64,000 nt of DNA, taken from the NCBI GenBank assembly GCA_964023275.1, contig OZ029921.1:9291306-9355305 (forward strand), given 5' to 3'. Made by a program: the position numbers and the translations under genes. This DNA is from Norana najaformis (lineage: Eukaryota; Annelida; Clitellata; Crassiclitellata; Hormogastridae). Every line of letters begins with the position of its first letter. Positions within the stretch are counted from its first letter, which is position 1. Below, one piece after another: positions 30,501 through 38,035 of the stretch. The notes beneath the pieces were generated by a model that was not told where the DNA came from, ran no database searches, and saw nothing but the letters and a program-made list of their open reading frames with translations.

Positions 30501-33030
30501 TGGATTTTTGGCTGAAGCACAAACAATACCTTCATTTTAAGCCCAACAATAGCATGGCACCCCTTTCATGTGGCTCTGAATCCTAAATGCAGCGCTGAAT
30601 GCCACAACAGTACTTGTAAGTCACTCACTCACAGATAGACACACTAAGAGCCAGCCGCCAGATGGAGCCAGCACATATTAATGGTTTCTGCCTATGTTGT
30701 AGCCTTTGGTGATACTGTGTACTTTTGATATTCATAGCACAGCATCACCACTGCGCTACCAAATGTAGGTCAGTCAATAGTCACTCAGCTCACTGCAAAC
30801 TCTTTAGAACTCCAATTTAATCTGAGCCCCATAATTTATTATGAGTCAGTCTCCACGGGGTTTCCAATGGAATTTGCTATGCCAGGTACTTTCTGATGGG
30901 ATCCAGACAATCAGCTGGCTTCATGTGGTAGCACAGTCAAGTGGTTGATACATTCAGGTAGACAAGCAAATCCTGGTACATTCTGACTATAGGTGCTGCA
31001 TAAGAGAATGCAGGTAAAACAATTGGAAATGATAACAACAAATGAGCTCACAACAAATGAAGTTTGATAAAGCAAGTTGCTGCCAAAGAGAGTTCTTTAT
31101 ATCTTCCAATAAAAGGTTCTGCAGGTGCTAGCTATCCTCTGACTAGAAATTTAACCAGCACAAACACATCAACACTTGTACATTTTAAGTAGAGTCTAAA
31201 AGTATTACAAATACCACCCTTAATGAAATGGGAATCATTTAGCAAATCTCTTACTGAGGAAAGTGCAGGGTTGATCCTTCTTCATCTTTAGCAAAACTAT
31301 CACTTTATAATCAGACACACATAAATCATGCTGAAACAAATCATATCAGGTCAGGAACACTGAACTGGTTTCAAACATACTGCTGTCACAGCATTCAGCC
31401 TCCCTGTCTGCATAAATGGAACTCTTATAACTAAATTGCAAGTGAACCTCAAGGTTCAGTACTTGGAACCATTGTCTTTTGCTCTGTATACCACTCTACT
31501 GGACATTTTTAGGTTATAGGGGTCTTTTCTAACTTCTGATGCAGATGACATACAAATAGTCTCTTCATAATTTTCCATCTCCACGTCCACTCAAATTATT
31601 ATCAAAGGCTCCTGACAACGAACAGTCCTGGATAGCTCAAAATCAGCTTCTGCTGAATCCATTATTTCCTGGTGCTTGCAACATCGCAGCACTTTAAAAT
31701 CGTAACTGGCTAAAAACAGTAGAGTGGGAAAATAGAATGCTTGAAACTGGCACTGAATTTGATTCTTGCTTATCTTTCACTGAACAAGTGCATTTGCTGT
31801 GCAGGTCAATTCGTCTGTGCAACTCTATCCAGTGCTGATCAAACACCATAACTTCCCTGATTTGGCAGTCCTAGCTAAAACCCTGCATTCAAGCTGTCCT
31901 GACTTCCACAATTCCATCCTATCATTATAATTATTACAATTATCAAGTCAATTTGTAAAGCACAAGATGATGTAACTAAATGTATCATAAATGCACTAAA
32001 GGTTCACGCCTCAGATTCACATTTGCGTGTGACTTTGCACGTGCAAAACTTTTTCGTAATAATTATAATAATAATAATGAAGTAGCTGGGCATTAATAGA
32101 TGACATAAAGAGATGAGTCTTCAGCATCTTTCAAAGGTCTTCATGAACATCTGAGGATCATGAAGCACAACAGACTGAGCACTCCATACTTCTGGGCCAG
32201 ACAGAGCAAAAGTCCTTGCTCTAGACCCTCCACCAGGTCACAATTCACGGTAATCCTATCTAGCATTGCAAATATAACTTGATGACACTAAATAAGCATT
32301 CAAAACTCTAGGTAGAGCTGCTATCGCAGACTCCAAAGTATATCTTTAAATTCTTACAATGGAATTCTATTTTGAGGCGAAATAACTGTAAACTGACCTG
32401 CTTGTTTCTAAGGGTTTGTATTCTCACCACGCTCGTTACTTTTCATCTTTGCCATGGTTTACCATACATCAACCTAATCAACTGATTGGTTCACTGAGAG
32501 TTTTTCTTCGGCAATCCCAGGTCTATGGTTTCTAACCTTTCTTCCACAGCTCTAGAGATATGATTAAAACCATGGACAGTCTTTTCCACACCTTTTCCTT
32601 CTTTGAATAAATTGTTTACTGGATTTCAAACAGACTGAATCTGGATTATGGACTGCCTACTGGTCACCTTGCACTGAACGAACAACTGAAACCTACAATA
32701 TTATTACATCAACGGGCACAATTCAAGTTCCTTAAATTAGATTCTATTAGATTGGAGTAGAATAATGCTCCAAACACAGACAAAACAAATGAACAGCTAT
32801 TGTACAATTAATGAGTACTGTCTATGTTTTAATATGACACCTCTGACGTCAAACGACATTCTGGCTATATTAGTGACTGGTGTTACCAAACATTATGTTC
32901 AAGAATGTATATTCTCTTATAATATACATACGCTTTTGGGTGACAGAGGCAACTCCTGGTTCCTCTGCTTAAATCCTAAGGCCAGGCATTCGTAGATTGT
33001 GTTGAATGCCTCGTCTTTGTTGCTGATCAT
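9323..33030 (-). CDS. MAP kinase kinase kinase 2/3 (MEKK2/3) orthologue, split gene
   Basis: This is a cytoplasmic Ser/Thr kinase of the MEKK2/3 class, which phosphorylates MAP2Ks; in vertebrates the PB1 domain pairs with that of MKK5 to drive the ERK5 cascade. Thirteen exons are placed on the - strand, from the ATG at 33030 to the TGA at 9323. They sum to about 570 codons, against about 620 in the vertebrate proteins. The order is an N-terminal helix ([16 protein letters not shown]), a PB1 domain (about residues 40-125), a Ser/Pro-rich linker, then the kinase domain. All catalytic marks are present: GTGGFGQV loop, AVKQV lysine, SEIQLLQ helix-C glutamate, VHRDIKGANIL, SDFGA and [11 protein letters not shown]. 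Most joins keep the frame. Two do not (33.0 to 22.2 kb and 18.4 to 17.3 kb), so small exons are missing from my model. The introns are rich in transposon debris. Confidence 0.88.
10430..10616 (-). CDS. MAP3K2/3 exon with DFG and activation segment
   Basis: This 187-bp exon starts after TTAATTAG and ends at the donor GTATGT. The peptide contains [20 protein letters not shown], an activation loop with several Ser/Thr, [11 protein letters not shown] and YGRKVDIW. The Tyr in GTPYYM replaces the Trp usual in MEKK2/3 (GTPYWM). Both joins keep the frame. Confidence 0.9.
10723..10763. repeat. 41-bp direct duplication, copy 1
   Basis: A 41-bp block beginning AATCTTGTCCAGATTTGG occurs here and again, identically, at 11691-11731 in the same intron. 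The flanks differ. Given their identity, this looks like a recent short templated duplication. Confidence 0.85.
11691..11731. repeat. 41-bp direct duplication, copy 2
   Basis: An identical copy of the block at 10723-10763, 968 bp away in the same intron. The + strand open frame at 11610-11828 crosses it but shows no protein character. Confidence 0.85.
11896..12025 (-). CDS. MAP3K2/3 exon with HRD catalytic loop
   Basis: This 130-bp exon lies between the acceptor TTGTGCAG and the donor GGTAGAC. It reads [20 protein letters not shown], then [13 protein letters not shown] and MIVHRDIKG. TENVTRxYTRQ(I/V)LEG is a strong MEKK2/3 signature, and HRDIKG is the Ser/Thr-kinase catalytic loop. Confidence 0.92.
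12424..12549 (-). CDS. MAP3K2/3 exon with helix C
   Basis: This exon of exactly 42 codons has phase 0 at both ends (acceptor TTGTAG, donor GTAAGG). It reads [20 protein letters not shown], then [13 protein letters not shown] and SIFMEYVPG. The Glu of SEIQLLQ pairs with the VAIK-type Lys of the preceding exon. [14 protein letters not shown] across the junction is a family hallmark. Confidence 0.92.
13462..13610 (-). CDS. MAP3K2/3 exon with glycine loop and catalytic lysine
   Basis: This 149-bp exon starts after TGCACAG and ends AAG|GTACTT. It reads [30 protein letters not shown] and EMAVKQVHV. It carries the nucleotide-binding Gly-rich loop and the ATP-anchoring Lys of AVKQV. Confidence 0.92.
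13893..14051 (-). CDS. MAP3K2/3 linker exon before the kinase domain
   Basis: This 159-bp exon has the acceptor GCACAG and the donor GTAGGT. It reads [17 protein letters not shown], then a Ser-rich run ([11 protein letters not shown]) and LKRLSIQK. It corresponds to the low-complexity linker (…YPRR…FPR) that precedes the kinase domain in MEKK2/3. Both phases fit their neighbours. Confidence 0.85.
14540..14646 (-). CDS. MAP3K2/3 linker exon (Ser-rich)
   Basis: This 107-bp exon has the acceptor CTCTTCAG and the donor GGTAACC. It reads [20 protein letters not shown], then [20 protein letters not shown] matches a short conserved linker motif of vertebrate MEKK2 (SYPKSR). It splices to its neighbours in frame (Q split before FGHG, E after SVH). 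Confidence 0.83.
15069..15215. repeat. 49-bp tandem repeat, three units
   Basis: Units start at 15069, 15118 and 15167 with TCCTCTGATGGAATGAAGG and are nearly identical. Single substitutions distinguish the second and third units. It lies in an intron, just left of the Tigger-like transposon. Confidence 0.9.
15274..17005 (-). mobile_element. Tigger/pogo-like DNA transposon, degraded, with nested insertion
   Basis: Inverted termini: CAGTAAAACTTTGTTATAA at the left, and at the right the reverse complement of CAGCAAAACTTCGTTATAA. TA follows the right end. On the - strand it holds remnants of a CENP-B/Tigger-type transposase. An N-terminal helix-turn-helix ([17 protein letters not shown]) lies around 16260-16150, and the second HTH ([14 protein letters not shown]) around 15558-15515. 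Frameshifts and a 382-bp hairpin element inserted between the two helices have inactivated it. The catalytic DDE part is missing. The total span is about 1.73 kb. Confidence 0.8.
15562..15943. mobile_element. 382-bp hairpin MITE (TA target) nested in the Tigger-like element
   Basis: Two arms of roughly 100 bp (15562-15663 and 15842-15943) are near-perfect inverted repeats with termini CACTGTGTCCGGAAAAATTC. TA flanks both ends (15560-15561, 15944-15945), as expected of Tc1/mariner-superfamily insertion. The spacer of about 180 bp has an open start ([10 protein letters not shown] on the - strand) but no recognisable transposase. It splits the host transposase between its two helix-turn-helix domains. 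Confidence 0.8.
17290..17349 (-). CDS. MAP3K2/3 small linker exon (60 bp)
   Basis: It lies between the acceptor GGTTATCAG and the donor GTAAGTAT. In the frame required by the next exon it reads [20 protein letters not shown], matching the SLSGSC(Q/P)SLD region of vertebrate MEKK2/3. The incoming phase needs two bases that the exon at 18379-18546 does not supply, so a further small exon is expected between the two. Confidence 0.75.
17560..17825 (+). mobile_element. Non-LTR retrotransposon C-terminal fragment with TGACA-repeat tail
   Basis: The frame reads [20 protein letters not shown], then [10 protein letters not shown] and [20 protein letters not shown], followed by a stop. This is the C-terminal pattern of a widespread LINE ORF2 class (RGRPxxxWxDxI…W…[15 protein letters not shown]). 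The stop is followed at once by CATGACATGACATGA repeats, the usual microsatellite tail. It lies in an intron of the kinase gene, in antisense orientation. Confidence 0.8.
18379..18546 (-). CDS. MAP3K2/3 linker exon (SPPPG motif)
   Basis: This exon of 56 codons has phase 0 at both ends by the visible sites (acceptor GTCCAG, donor GTAAGC). It reads [20 protein letters not shown], then [16 protein letters not shown] and [17 protein letters not shown](I/V)P and GEFIPE are landmarks at the same places in vertebrate MEKK2/3. The preceding join to SQTA is in frame. Confidence 0.82.
18800..19190 (-). mobile_element. L2/CR1-like LINE 3' end, antisense copy
   Basis: Read on the - strand, the block encodes [20 protein letters not shown], then RLKSFLF. 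It ends in GTGGCGCTTTATAAATG and a TTACAATTACAATT tail (18816-18850 on the + strand). The same C-terminal motif and tail occur in the longer copy at 36590-38035. Confidence 0.85.
19241..19393 (-). CDS. MAP3K2/3 exon with C-terminal half of PB1
   Basis: This 51-codon exon is phase 0 (acceptor TTTATAG, donor GTAATG). It reads [20 protein letters not shown], then [15 protein letters not shown]. It corresponds to TTQDDLDKA…LLDRS…MKSLKILL of the MEKK2/3 PB1 domain, the last helix and strand of the ubiquitin-like fold. The upstream join uses a GC donor. Confidence 0.83.
19645..20009. repeat. 26-bp minisatellite, about 14 copies
   Basis: The unit is AACAGGTTCATATAAGACAA plus CAACAC. Copies are almost identical, differing mainly by GGTTC/GGTCC and one ATATGAGAC. 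It lies in the intron between two PB1-linker exons. Open frames on the - strand ([16 protein letters not shown]-like) are products of the repeat. Confidence 0.95.
20988..21083 (-). CDS. MAP3K2/3 exon with N-terminal half of PB1 (GC donor)
   Basis: This 32-codon exon is phase 0. It reads [20 protein letters not shown], then [12 protein letters not shown], matching (F)PRPVK(Y/L)EDLRSK…FGQ…LHY of MEKK2/3. The acceptor is TTTTCAG. The donor is CAG|GCAAGT, the standard form of a GC-AG intron, and the join to the exon at 19393 is in frame. Confidence 0.82.
22125..22171 (-). CDS. MAP3K2/3 47-bp exon, first strand of PB1
   Basis: It lies between the acceptor CTGTACAG and the donor AAG|GTAGGT. In the only frame that joins the following exon without a stop it reads [13 protein letters not shown], equivalent to the DVRVKFEHRGEKR strand that opens the MEKK2/3 PB1 domain. 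The preceding placed exon (32932-33032) ends in a phase that does not fit, so an exon between the two is likely. Confidence 0.68.
25905..25985 (+). mobile_element. tRNA-like SINE head
   Basis: GTCTGGTGGTAGCAGTACAC resembles a pol III A box, and GAGGTTCAAATCC a B box about 25 bp further on. The spacing is tRNA-like but no cloverleaf is preserved. It differs from the SINE family at 26700-26985, so it may be another family. Confidence 0.5.
26190..26580 (-). mobile_element. L2/CR1-like LINE fragment, antisense copy
   Basis: The - strand peptide [20 protein letters not shown] lines up with GVPRYGHITSFMRDTLHWLP of the longer element at 36590-38035. A second piece ([10 protein letters not shown]) matches the end of ORF2. 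Stops and frameshifts show decay. Confidence 0.7.
26700..26985 (-). mobile_element. tRNA-derived SINE family 1, copy 1
   Basis: It shares a body of about 290 bp with the copies at 35035-35330, 48272-48555 (both -) and 33252-33530 (+). On the - strand the tRNA-like head lies at the high-coordinate end (box-A-like CTAGGGGTTAGTGTGCTG). The body contains …CAAGGCTAAAAAAATGAAGT… and ends near AGCAGTCCC/CTGCTGTTCTTC. Confidence 0.8.
27850..27985 (+). mobile_element. L2/CR1-like LINE 3' tail
   Basis: CTGTATTATTTGACAGTGG, GATGAGTCTATTCTTGAAGT and GGCGCTTTATAAATGTCAGA, then TTACAATTACAATACAATT, are nearly identical to 37928-38033. Only the last portion of ORF2 and the 3' UTR are present (5'-truncated). 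Confidence 0.85.
29180..29860 (+). mobile_element. RTE-like LINE ORF2 C-terminal fragment
   Basis: [20 protein letters not shown] is followed by [12 protein letters not shown] and GNPQLCWID. The pattern (IYGSECWTL…RRxRWFGHVxR…GRPxxRWxD) is characteristic of the C-terminal part of RTE-type ORF2. Stops interrupt it. A related antisense copy sits at 45540-46230. Confidence 0.75.
30045..30205 (+). mobile_element. LINE 3' end remnant, family B copy 2
   Basis: It shares CCTATCGATTTTGTTTTGAC and GGGCGCTGTAGAAATCTCG with the copies at 3380-3690, 51764-52190 and 57750-57950. It ends in ATTACGATTACGAA-like sequence. Confidence 0.7.
31440..31830 (+). mobile_element. LINE reverse-transcriptase fragment, heavily decayed
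   Basis: It reads [10 protein letters not shown] near 31450 and DADDIQIV near 31540, relics of the (P)QGSVLGP and YADDTQ motifs of non-LTR reverse transcriptase. [16 protein letters not shown] near 31760-31820 matches the following DxxLSFxxHV region. Many stops and indels. Confidence 0.65.
31960..32240 (-). mobile_element. LINE ORF2 C-terminus, antisense
   Basis: On the - strand, [14 protein letters not shown] is followed by a run that ends in an AATTATTATAAT-type tail. It matches the RxFxxAGPxxWNxLP end of CR1/L2-class elements. It faces the + strand fragment at 31440-31830 head to tail. Confidence 0.6.
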
Positions 33031-33032
33031 GC
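32932..33032 (-). CDS. MAP3K2/3 first coding exon (N-terminal helix)
   Basis: The acceptor TTTTTTACAG precedes GC and the ATG at 33030. It reads [20 protein letters not shown], then [13 protein letters not shown], up to the donor GTATGT. The layout parallels the vertebrate start MDDQQALNSIMQDLAVLHK…, so this ATG is the likely initiator and anything upstream is 5' UTR. The exit phase does not match the 47-bp exon at 22125-22171. Confidence 0.72.
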
Positions 33033-33251
33033 CTGTAAAAAAATGAAAAGAAGACCTTGTGAATTTGGAACAGTCACGATTACACAAAAAGAAAAAGGCC
33101 AAAACGTCGCACCCTGTGACAGCAAATACAGACAACAAATATGACTTCTCATGATGCATCAACATTGATGACGTGGTCTTGTAGGTATTTTAAAAGAGAT
33201 AGGCTAGTTACTGAAACCAGTGCCACTTTAGATTTACATCACATGCTATGC

Positions 33252-33530
33252 CAAGTGTGTGATGGGCTAGTGGTTAGTGTGCTGGACTCTCAACCCAGAG
33301 GGTGAGGGTTTAAACCCTACTGCGACTGAAAGACATTTCAAGATATCTGCTCTGCTAGTGCTTCCTAGCAAACATGGCCATCAAATGAGTACAGTGACTT
33401 CTCTGAAGAAGTAAATGAGTAAGATCTAATGAGTACAATGACTGTCAGTAGGAGACTCAGACTGTCAAGGAGAAGACTGGTCACCTGTTCTGCTATGCCA
33501 AGGCTAAGAAAATGAAGTCATTAACACTTT
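33252..33530 (+). mobile_element. tRNA-derived SINE family 1, sense copy
   Basis: The head GGGCTAGTGGTTAGTGTGCT (A box) is followed by GAGGGTTTAAACCC (B box). The body continues with GAGTACAGTGACT…, CTGGTCACCTG… and CCAAGGCTAAGAAAATGAAG, the reverse complement of blocks in the three - strand copies. Confidence 0.8.
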
Positions 33531-33849
33531 ATACCTATGCTAGCTTCTTGGTAGTAGCCTAAGAAACTGCCCTTCATTTTCTATGCTGAGGATACAGTAA
33601 TAAAATCTATCACATGCAGTTATCTTGCATATATTGCAAGATGCAATTTTGCAAGATGACTTCAAAGACACTAGTAATTACTACTGAACTGTTGCACTGT
33701 TCTACTGACTATCACTCATTCTTTGAACATATTCACAGAAATCACCTGAGCTGCTGAACGTTATGTCTAAGAACTGCAAAATAAGTTAACCTTGCATACA
33801 AGGCAAACCTACTGATACAGATCAATTTGTCATTCTTGGAGGTCAAATA

Positions 33850-34060
33850 ACCAGATCTAATAACAAGCAGTTGGTACTAATGAAAACGACATACAGAACG
33901 CAATTGGATATACCTTACAGGCATTTGGAAGAATGGACAGGATGCAGAGAAGAAGGGAAGTAACAATGAAAACAAAGGCAAGAATAATGAGACAACGGAA
34001 TGCCCCATTTTTGCAAGATGCAGAAAATAATCCCCACAACAGAAATGATCTGCAAATTGC
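33850..34060 (+). mobile_element. Probable RTE-like LINE tail fragment
   Basis: CATTTGGAAGAATGGACAGG and AGAAGGGAAGTAACAATGAA resemble, on the opposite strand, the antisense copy at 45540-46230 (CATTTGTCCAAATGC…, GGGCAGGATGGGGAG…). Similarity is short and the protein frame is lost. Confidence 0.4.
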
Positions 34061-35034
34061 GGTGTTCTACTCCGAACAAATTTCCTGCTTACAACTGAAA
34101 CAATGGTGCTGTAGTATATTGCAGTCTGAAAAGAACCAAATAATTATAAAGAAAACAAATGGGTTGTAAATTGGTGTAATAAGTATAAACAGTGCTCCAC
34201 TGGTGATTAAACATTTCAATACCTTCATTAAAGGGATGGAACAGATCAACAGGTTTCTGCAGCCACCTGTTGACAGACATAAGAGAATATCCTAAGAAGT
34301 CATCCAGTTCCTTGCTTTCCAAAATCACACAACATGGTCTGCATTATCTGACAGCATTCAACAGCCTATACTCACAACACCCTCTCACTCATCCTGAGAC
34401 AAAGATAGCAAACCATCAAAATCTAATCCAGATGGCAGCGGAAGGAAGATCCAGCTAAGGAAGAAGCTTAGCAGGACCATTAATCCTAGTCTATCCCCCT
34501 CTATGAACTCTCTCATCACAAAGACCACAAGCCACAAAGGATAAGATCTTACTCTGGCCCTTTTATTACAGACTTCTGACTCTCGTTTGACAGATGAAAT
34601 ACCAGACAACATAAGTGACAGCTCTAAAAGACAGCCTACATTCTTGTTTCCACATGCTGTCTCCATAGCTCTGTCTCTCTTGCCCTATCTGCATCTACCT
34701 CTTTTGTCATTCCATTTCTTCTGCCATCAGAGATATTTATTCCCCTCACCATTTGCCAATATGCAATTCATCTGCAAAAGCATGTCTCCAAGCCAGGCTC
34801 CTGTCCAGTCTAACTGTGATGCATTTGGACCTCAACTTTGCTGCACATAAGGCAAGTCATCATCATCATCATCATCATTTCATTTACTGCTCCACTAAAA
34901 CCTGGAGCATCATCGGTGATGAACCCAAAACACAAGATCAAACTGCAAGGTTTTCAACAAATTACGAGAAGAAACCTGGGAAACTGTCTTAACTGCAGAA
35001 GTGTAGGGCTGGTTGGCATTAGTGCACTTGACTT

Positions 35035-35330
35035 AGAAGAGCAGTCCCTCATGATGCAACCATGGGTATGAAGTGTTTGCAACTTCATTTTTCTTAGCTT
35101 CAGCATATGAGGTTGGGTGGCCAGTCCTCTCCCTCACTACCTGATCTTCTCGCTGATAGTTTACAGTCAGTGTACTCATCAGTATATAGCTCAGTGCAAT
35201 AGCTAGCACAGCCAAAATCTGTAAAAAATTTCTGCTCTGAAGGGATTTAAAAAAATTTCTGTCCTGGCTGGATTTGAACCTCTGATCTTACTACGGACAG
35301 TCTCTTACCACTACACTATCTTGCACAAGA
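35035..35330 (-). mobile_element. tRNA-derived SINE family 1, copy 2
   Basis: This is the best-preserved head. The - strand gives TAGTGTAGTGGTAAGAGACT, then CAGAGGTTCAAATCCAGC (clear B box GGTTCAAATCC) near 35263-35325. The body matches 26700-26985 over its length, including the AGAAGAGCAGTCCC end. Confidence 0.85.
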
Positions 35331-36329
35331 TGCACAAGTGTCGAATAGAGTCTATTATTATTTCCAAATTTTTAAAATGCTTCTATTTAATGTCAAATTA
35401 TCAATCACTGATGATGCCAGGTAATTGTGAGTGAAGGACTTGCGCATGGTCACTGAAAAGCAATCATTTCAAGCGACTCTGAATCCCACCCTCAACACTC
35501 TTATGCAAGCACTCAACCAATCAGCAAATCCTATGCAGAAAAAATGAAGAAACACGCTGTTAAAATTATAATTTTGTCTAATACAAACCATTCAGAATCA
35601 GATAAACTGTAAGGTTGGATAACCCTACATTTTCTTTTATGCACAAGCATGAATAAGCAACTGACAAGGATACATAGGGCGTCAAGCCCACATTTTCAAG
35701 AATTACCCAGGAGATGCTTTTAAATTAAGTAAGAATACCTTTAAATAACTCAGGCAAATCTCCCATTTTTGGCATTACCCACTCCCACTGTTTCCATCCC
35801 AGTATCCAAAAATTCATGTAAAAGCTTCACTTACACACTAGATCACCCACAGACCACATGAAAGCAGAGACTAGGCACAATATGATAAAATCAGTTTCAC
35901 TTACACCCCAACACTACATATTCTTTATAAAGACATTTAGTCAGCACTTTTTAAGAGCTCTCAAACAGTGATTATTTCTTGTTTGTTGCCAAAGATTGCC
36001 TTCTACAGCTGTCTCATTCACAAACGACCAAAATGCCAATTTTTGACAGATATTGTAGGAGGAATGACATTCACCATTCAGCAAGTACATGGCACATCAT
36101 CAGGCCATAAATGTTTTACAGCTTACAGAAAGTGGTATTTCAAGCACAAGCTGCAACTTATCAATATTCTGTAGAAGTTTCAGTACTCAATTACAAGACA
36201 AAGATCCATACAACAGTCAGTCAAACAAACATGTAATAGAGCACTGGACTGAAAATAGGCTGACAGAGGCCACGCATTAAAACTGAATCAATCAACAAAC
36301 CAAAACAATTGCACATGCACGCATGCATG

Positions 36330-36385
36330 CATGCACACACACACAAACACACACAAACATACACAGAAACACACACACACAGAGC
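36330..36385. repeat. CA-rich microsatellite
   Basis: Interrupted CACACA/AAACAC runs, preceded by an alternating GCATGCATGCATGC block. Confidence 0.85.
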
Positions 36386-36589
36386 TGTCTTGAGGCTATT
36401 CAATCTAGGGTCAAAACTTGTGTAGTTATGTTCTACATGAGTTTTATCACAATTACCACAAAAATCAGTTGTCCAGTCTCTGCTGAATTACAACAACCAC
36501 TGAGCAGACTATCATATCTGTTTCTACTTCAGACAGGCAACGAAGCTCCTGTTGTTTGTCGATGACTTCTCCACACTTAGATACCTTAC

Positions 36590-38035
36590 AAAACATCTCT
36601 AACGATGACAATGGTTACCACACTAATAAAGGTGATATCTCTAACTACCGACCTATCTCTAACCTTTCCTTCCTCTCTAAGCTTCTTGAAGATGCGTGTC
36701 CATCCAACTGGTTGACTACCTTGACTCTAACTCCCTCATGCCTCCTCTTCAATCCGGATTTAGGAAGTTCCACTCTACTGAATCACTTATTACACGTCTC
36801 TTGGCTGACGTCTTTGGAGCTTTTGACCGTGGACAGGTTACTCTTCTTGCCCTCTATGATGTTAGTGTTGCTTTTGACACTGTGGATCACTCTATCCTTT
36901 TGGAGCGTCTAGAAAAATCTTTTGGCATTACTGATACTGCCTTCTTTGGTTTCAGTCATTCCTCTCAGACGTTCCACCTGGTCCCTTCTACCTTTTGCCC
37001 TTCCTCAGGGTTCTGTCCTGGCCCCTCTCCTTTACATTCTGTACACTGCCGACCAGGCACGGGTTCTCCTTCCCATGGGTGTTGCTGTCCATCAGTATGC
37101 AGATGACACTCAGGCCTTCGCTCATGGCCCAGGGAAGTGGCTTCCTCTCTGGTTGACAGGATTCTTGACGCAACATCTGCCCTTGGTCGCGATGTCCTCT
37201 AATCGCCTTCGACTGAACTGTGCTAAGACCCAGTTCATCTGGCTTGGTGGTCGTGCTCAGCTTGCTAAGATTGATTCATCATCCGTACACCAGAGGTTTC
37301 CGGACATTCTATTCTGTTCCAAAGTCCATGATCTTGCGGTTGTTCTGGACCGGGAACTCTCCTTGACCGATCATGTTAACAGTGTCTCCCACTCATGCTT
37401 TTCCCAACTTTGTCACCTTTGTACCATCTGCTGCTCCCTCTCCTTTCATGCCGTTACTACTCTAATTCACGCCCTTTTCTGCATCAGGGTGGACTTTGGT
37501 AATGCTATCTTTGCTGGACTCTCACTTGCCAATATTTCCAAGCTTCAGTCTGTTCTCAATGCTGCTGCCCGTCTTATTGGAGGCGTCCCCAGGTATGGCC
37601 ATATAACTTCCTTTATGAGGGACACTTTGCACTGGCTCCCCAGTCAGCAGCGTATCCAGTTCAAGATCCTAACCCTTACGCGTAATTGTCTCGTTGGCTC
37701 TGCTCCATCATATCTTAGAGACTTCTGCATTTCGGTCTCCTTGGTTCCAGGCTGTAGCACTATCCGGTCGGCCTTCCTTGGACTCCTGACTGTCCTTCGT
37801 ATGTGCACTGCTACAGCTCAGTCTAGAAGCTTTGCCTATGTTGGACCTAATAGCTGGAATCGCCTTTCCTGAGAGCTGCGGCTTGAATTCCTCAGTTTCT
37901 CCCTTCCGCAGTTTCACAAGTGCCTGAAGTCTGTATTATTTGACAGTGGTCTCACTGGTTCGGGTCAGGAGCGCCTCTGATGAGTCTATTCTTGAAGTGG
38001 CACTTTATAAATGTCAGATTACAATTACAATGGTT
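36590..38035 (+). mobile_element. L2/CR1-like LINE, 3' part with reverse transcriptase
   Basis: The longest element here. It reads NYRPISNLSFLSKLLE, QSGFRKFHSTESLI, AFDTVDHSILLERL, then after a frameshift near 36960-37000 PQGSVLAPLLYILYTAD and VAVHQYADDTQAF (catalytic YADD). It runs through GVPRYGHITSFMRDTLHWLP and ends [19 protein letters not shown], with an in-frame stop about 35 codons early. The 3' UTR has GTGGCACTTTATAAATG and a TTACAATTACAAT tail. The endonuclease is absent (5' truncation). It is antisense to the kinase gene. Confidence 0.92.

Larger units (their letters stand above)
22180..32925. other. Large MAP3K2/3 intron region (about 10.7 kb) with transposon debris
   Basis: No further host exon was placed. 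Phase arithmetic predicts at least one small exon between 22171 and 32932. Recognised content: LINE pieces at 26190-26580 (-), 27850-27985 (+), 29180-29860 (+), 30045-30205 (+), 31440-31830 (+) and 31960-32240 (-); SINEs at 25905-25985 and 26700-26985; and an AT microsatellite near 24140-24180. The remaining stretches are AT-rich and featureless to me. Confidence 0.5.

Noticed and set aside
36922-37872. Long 316-aa frame as a host gene
   Set aside because: It carries the reverse-transcriptase YADD block and LINE C-terminal motifs; it is the truncated ORF2 of a retrotransposon.
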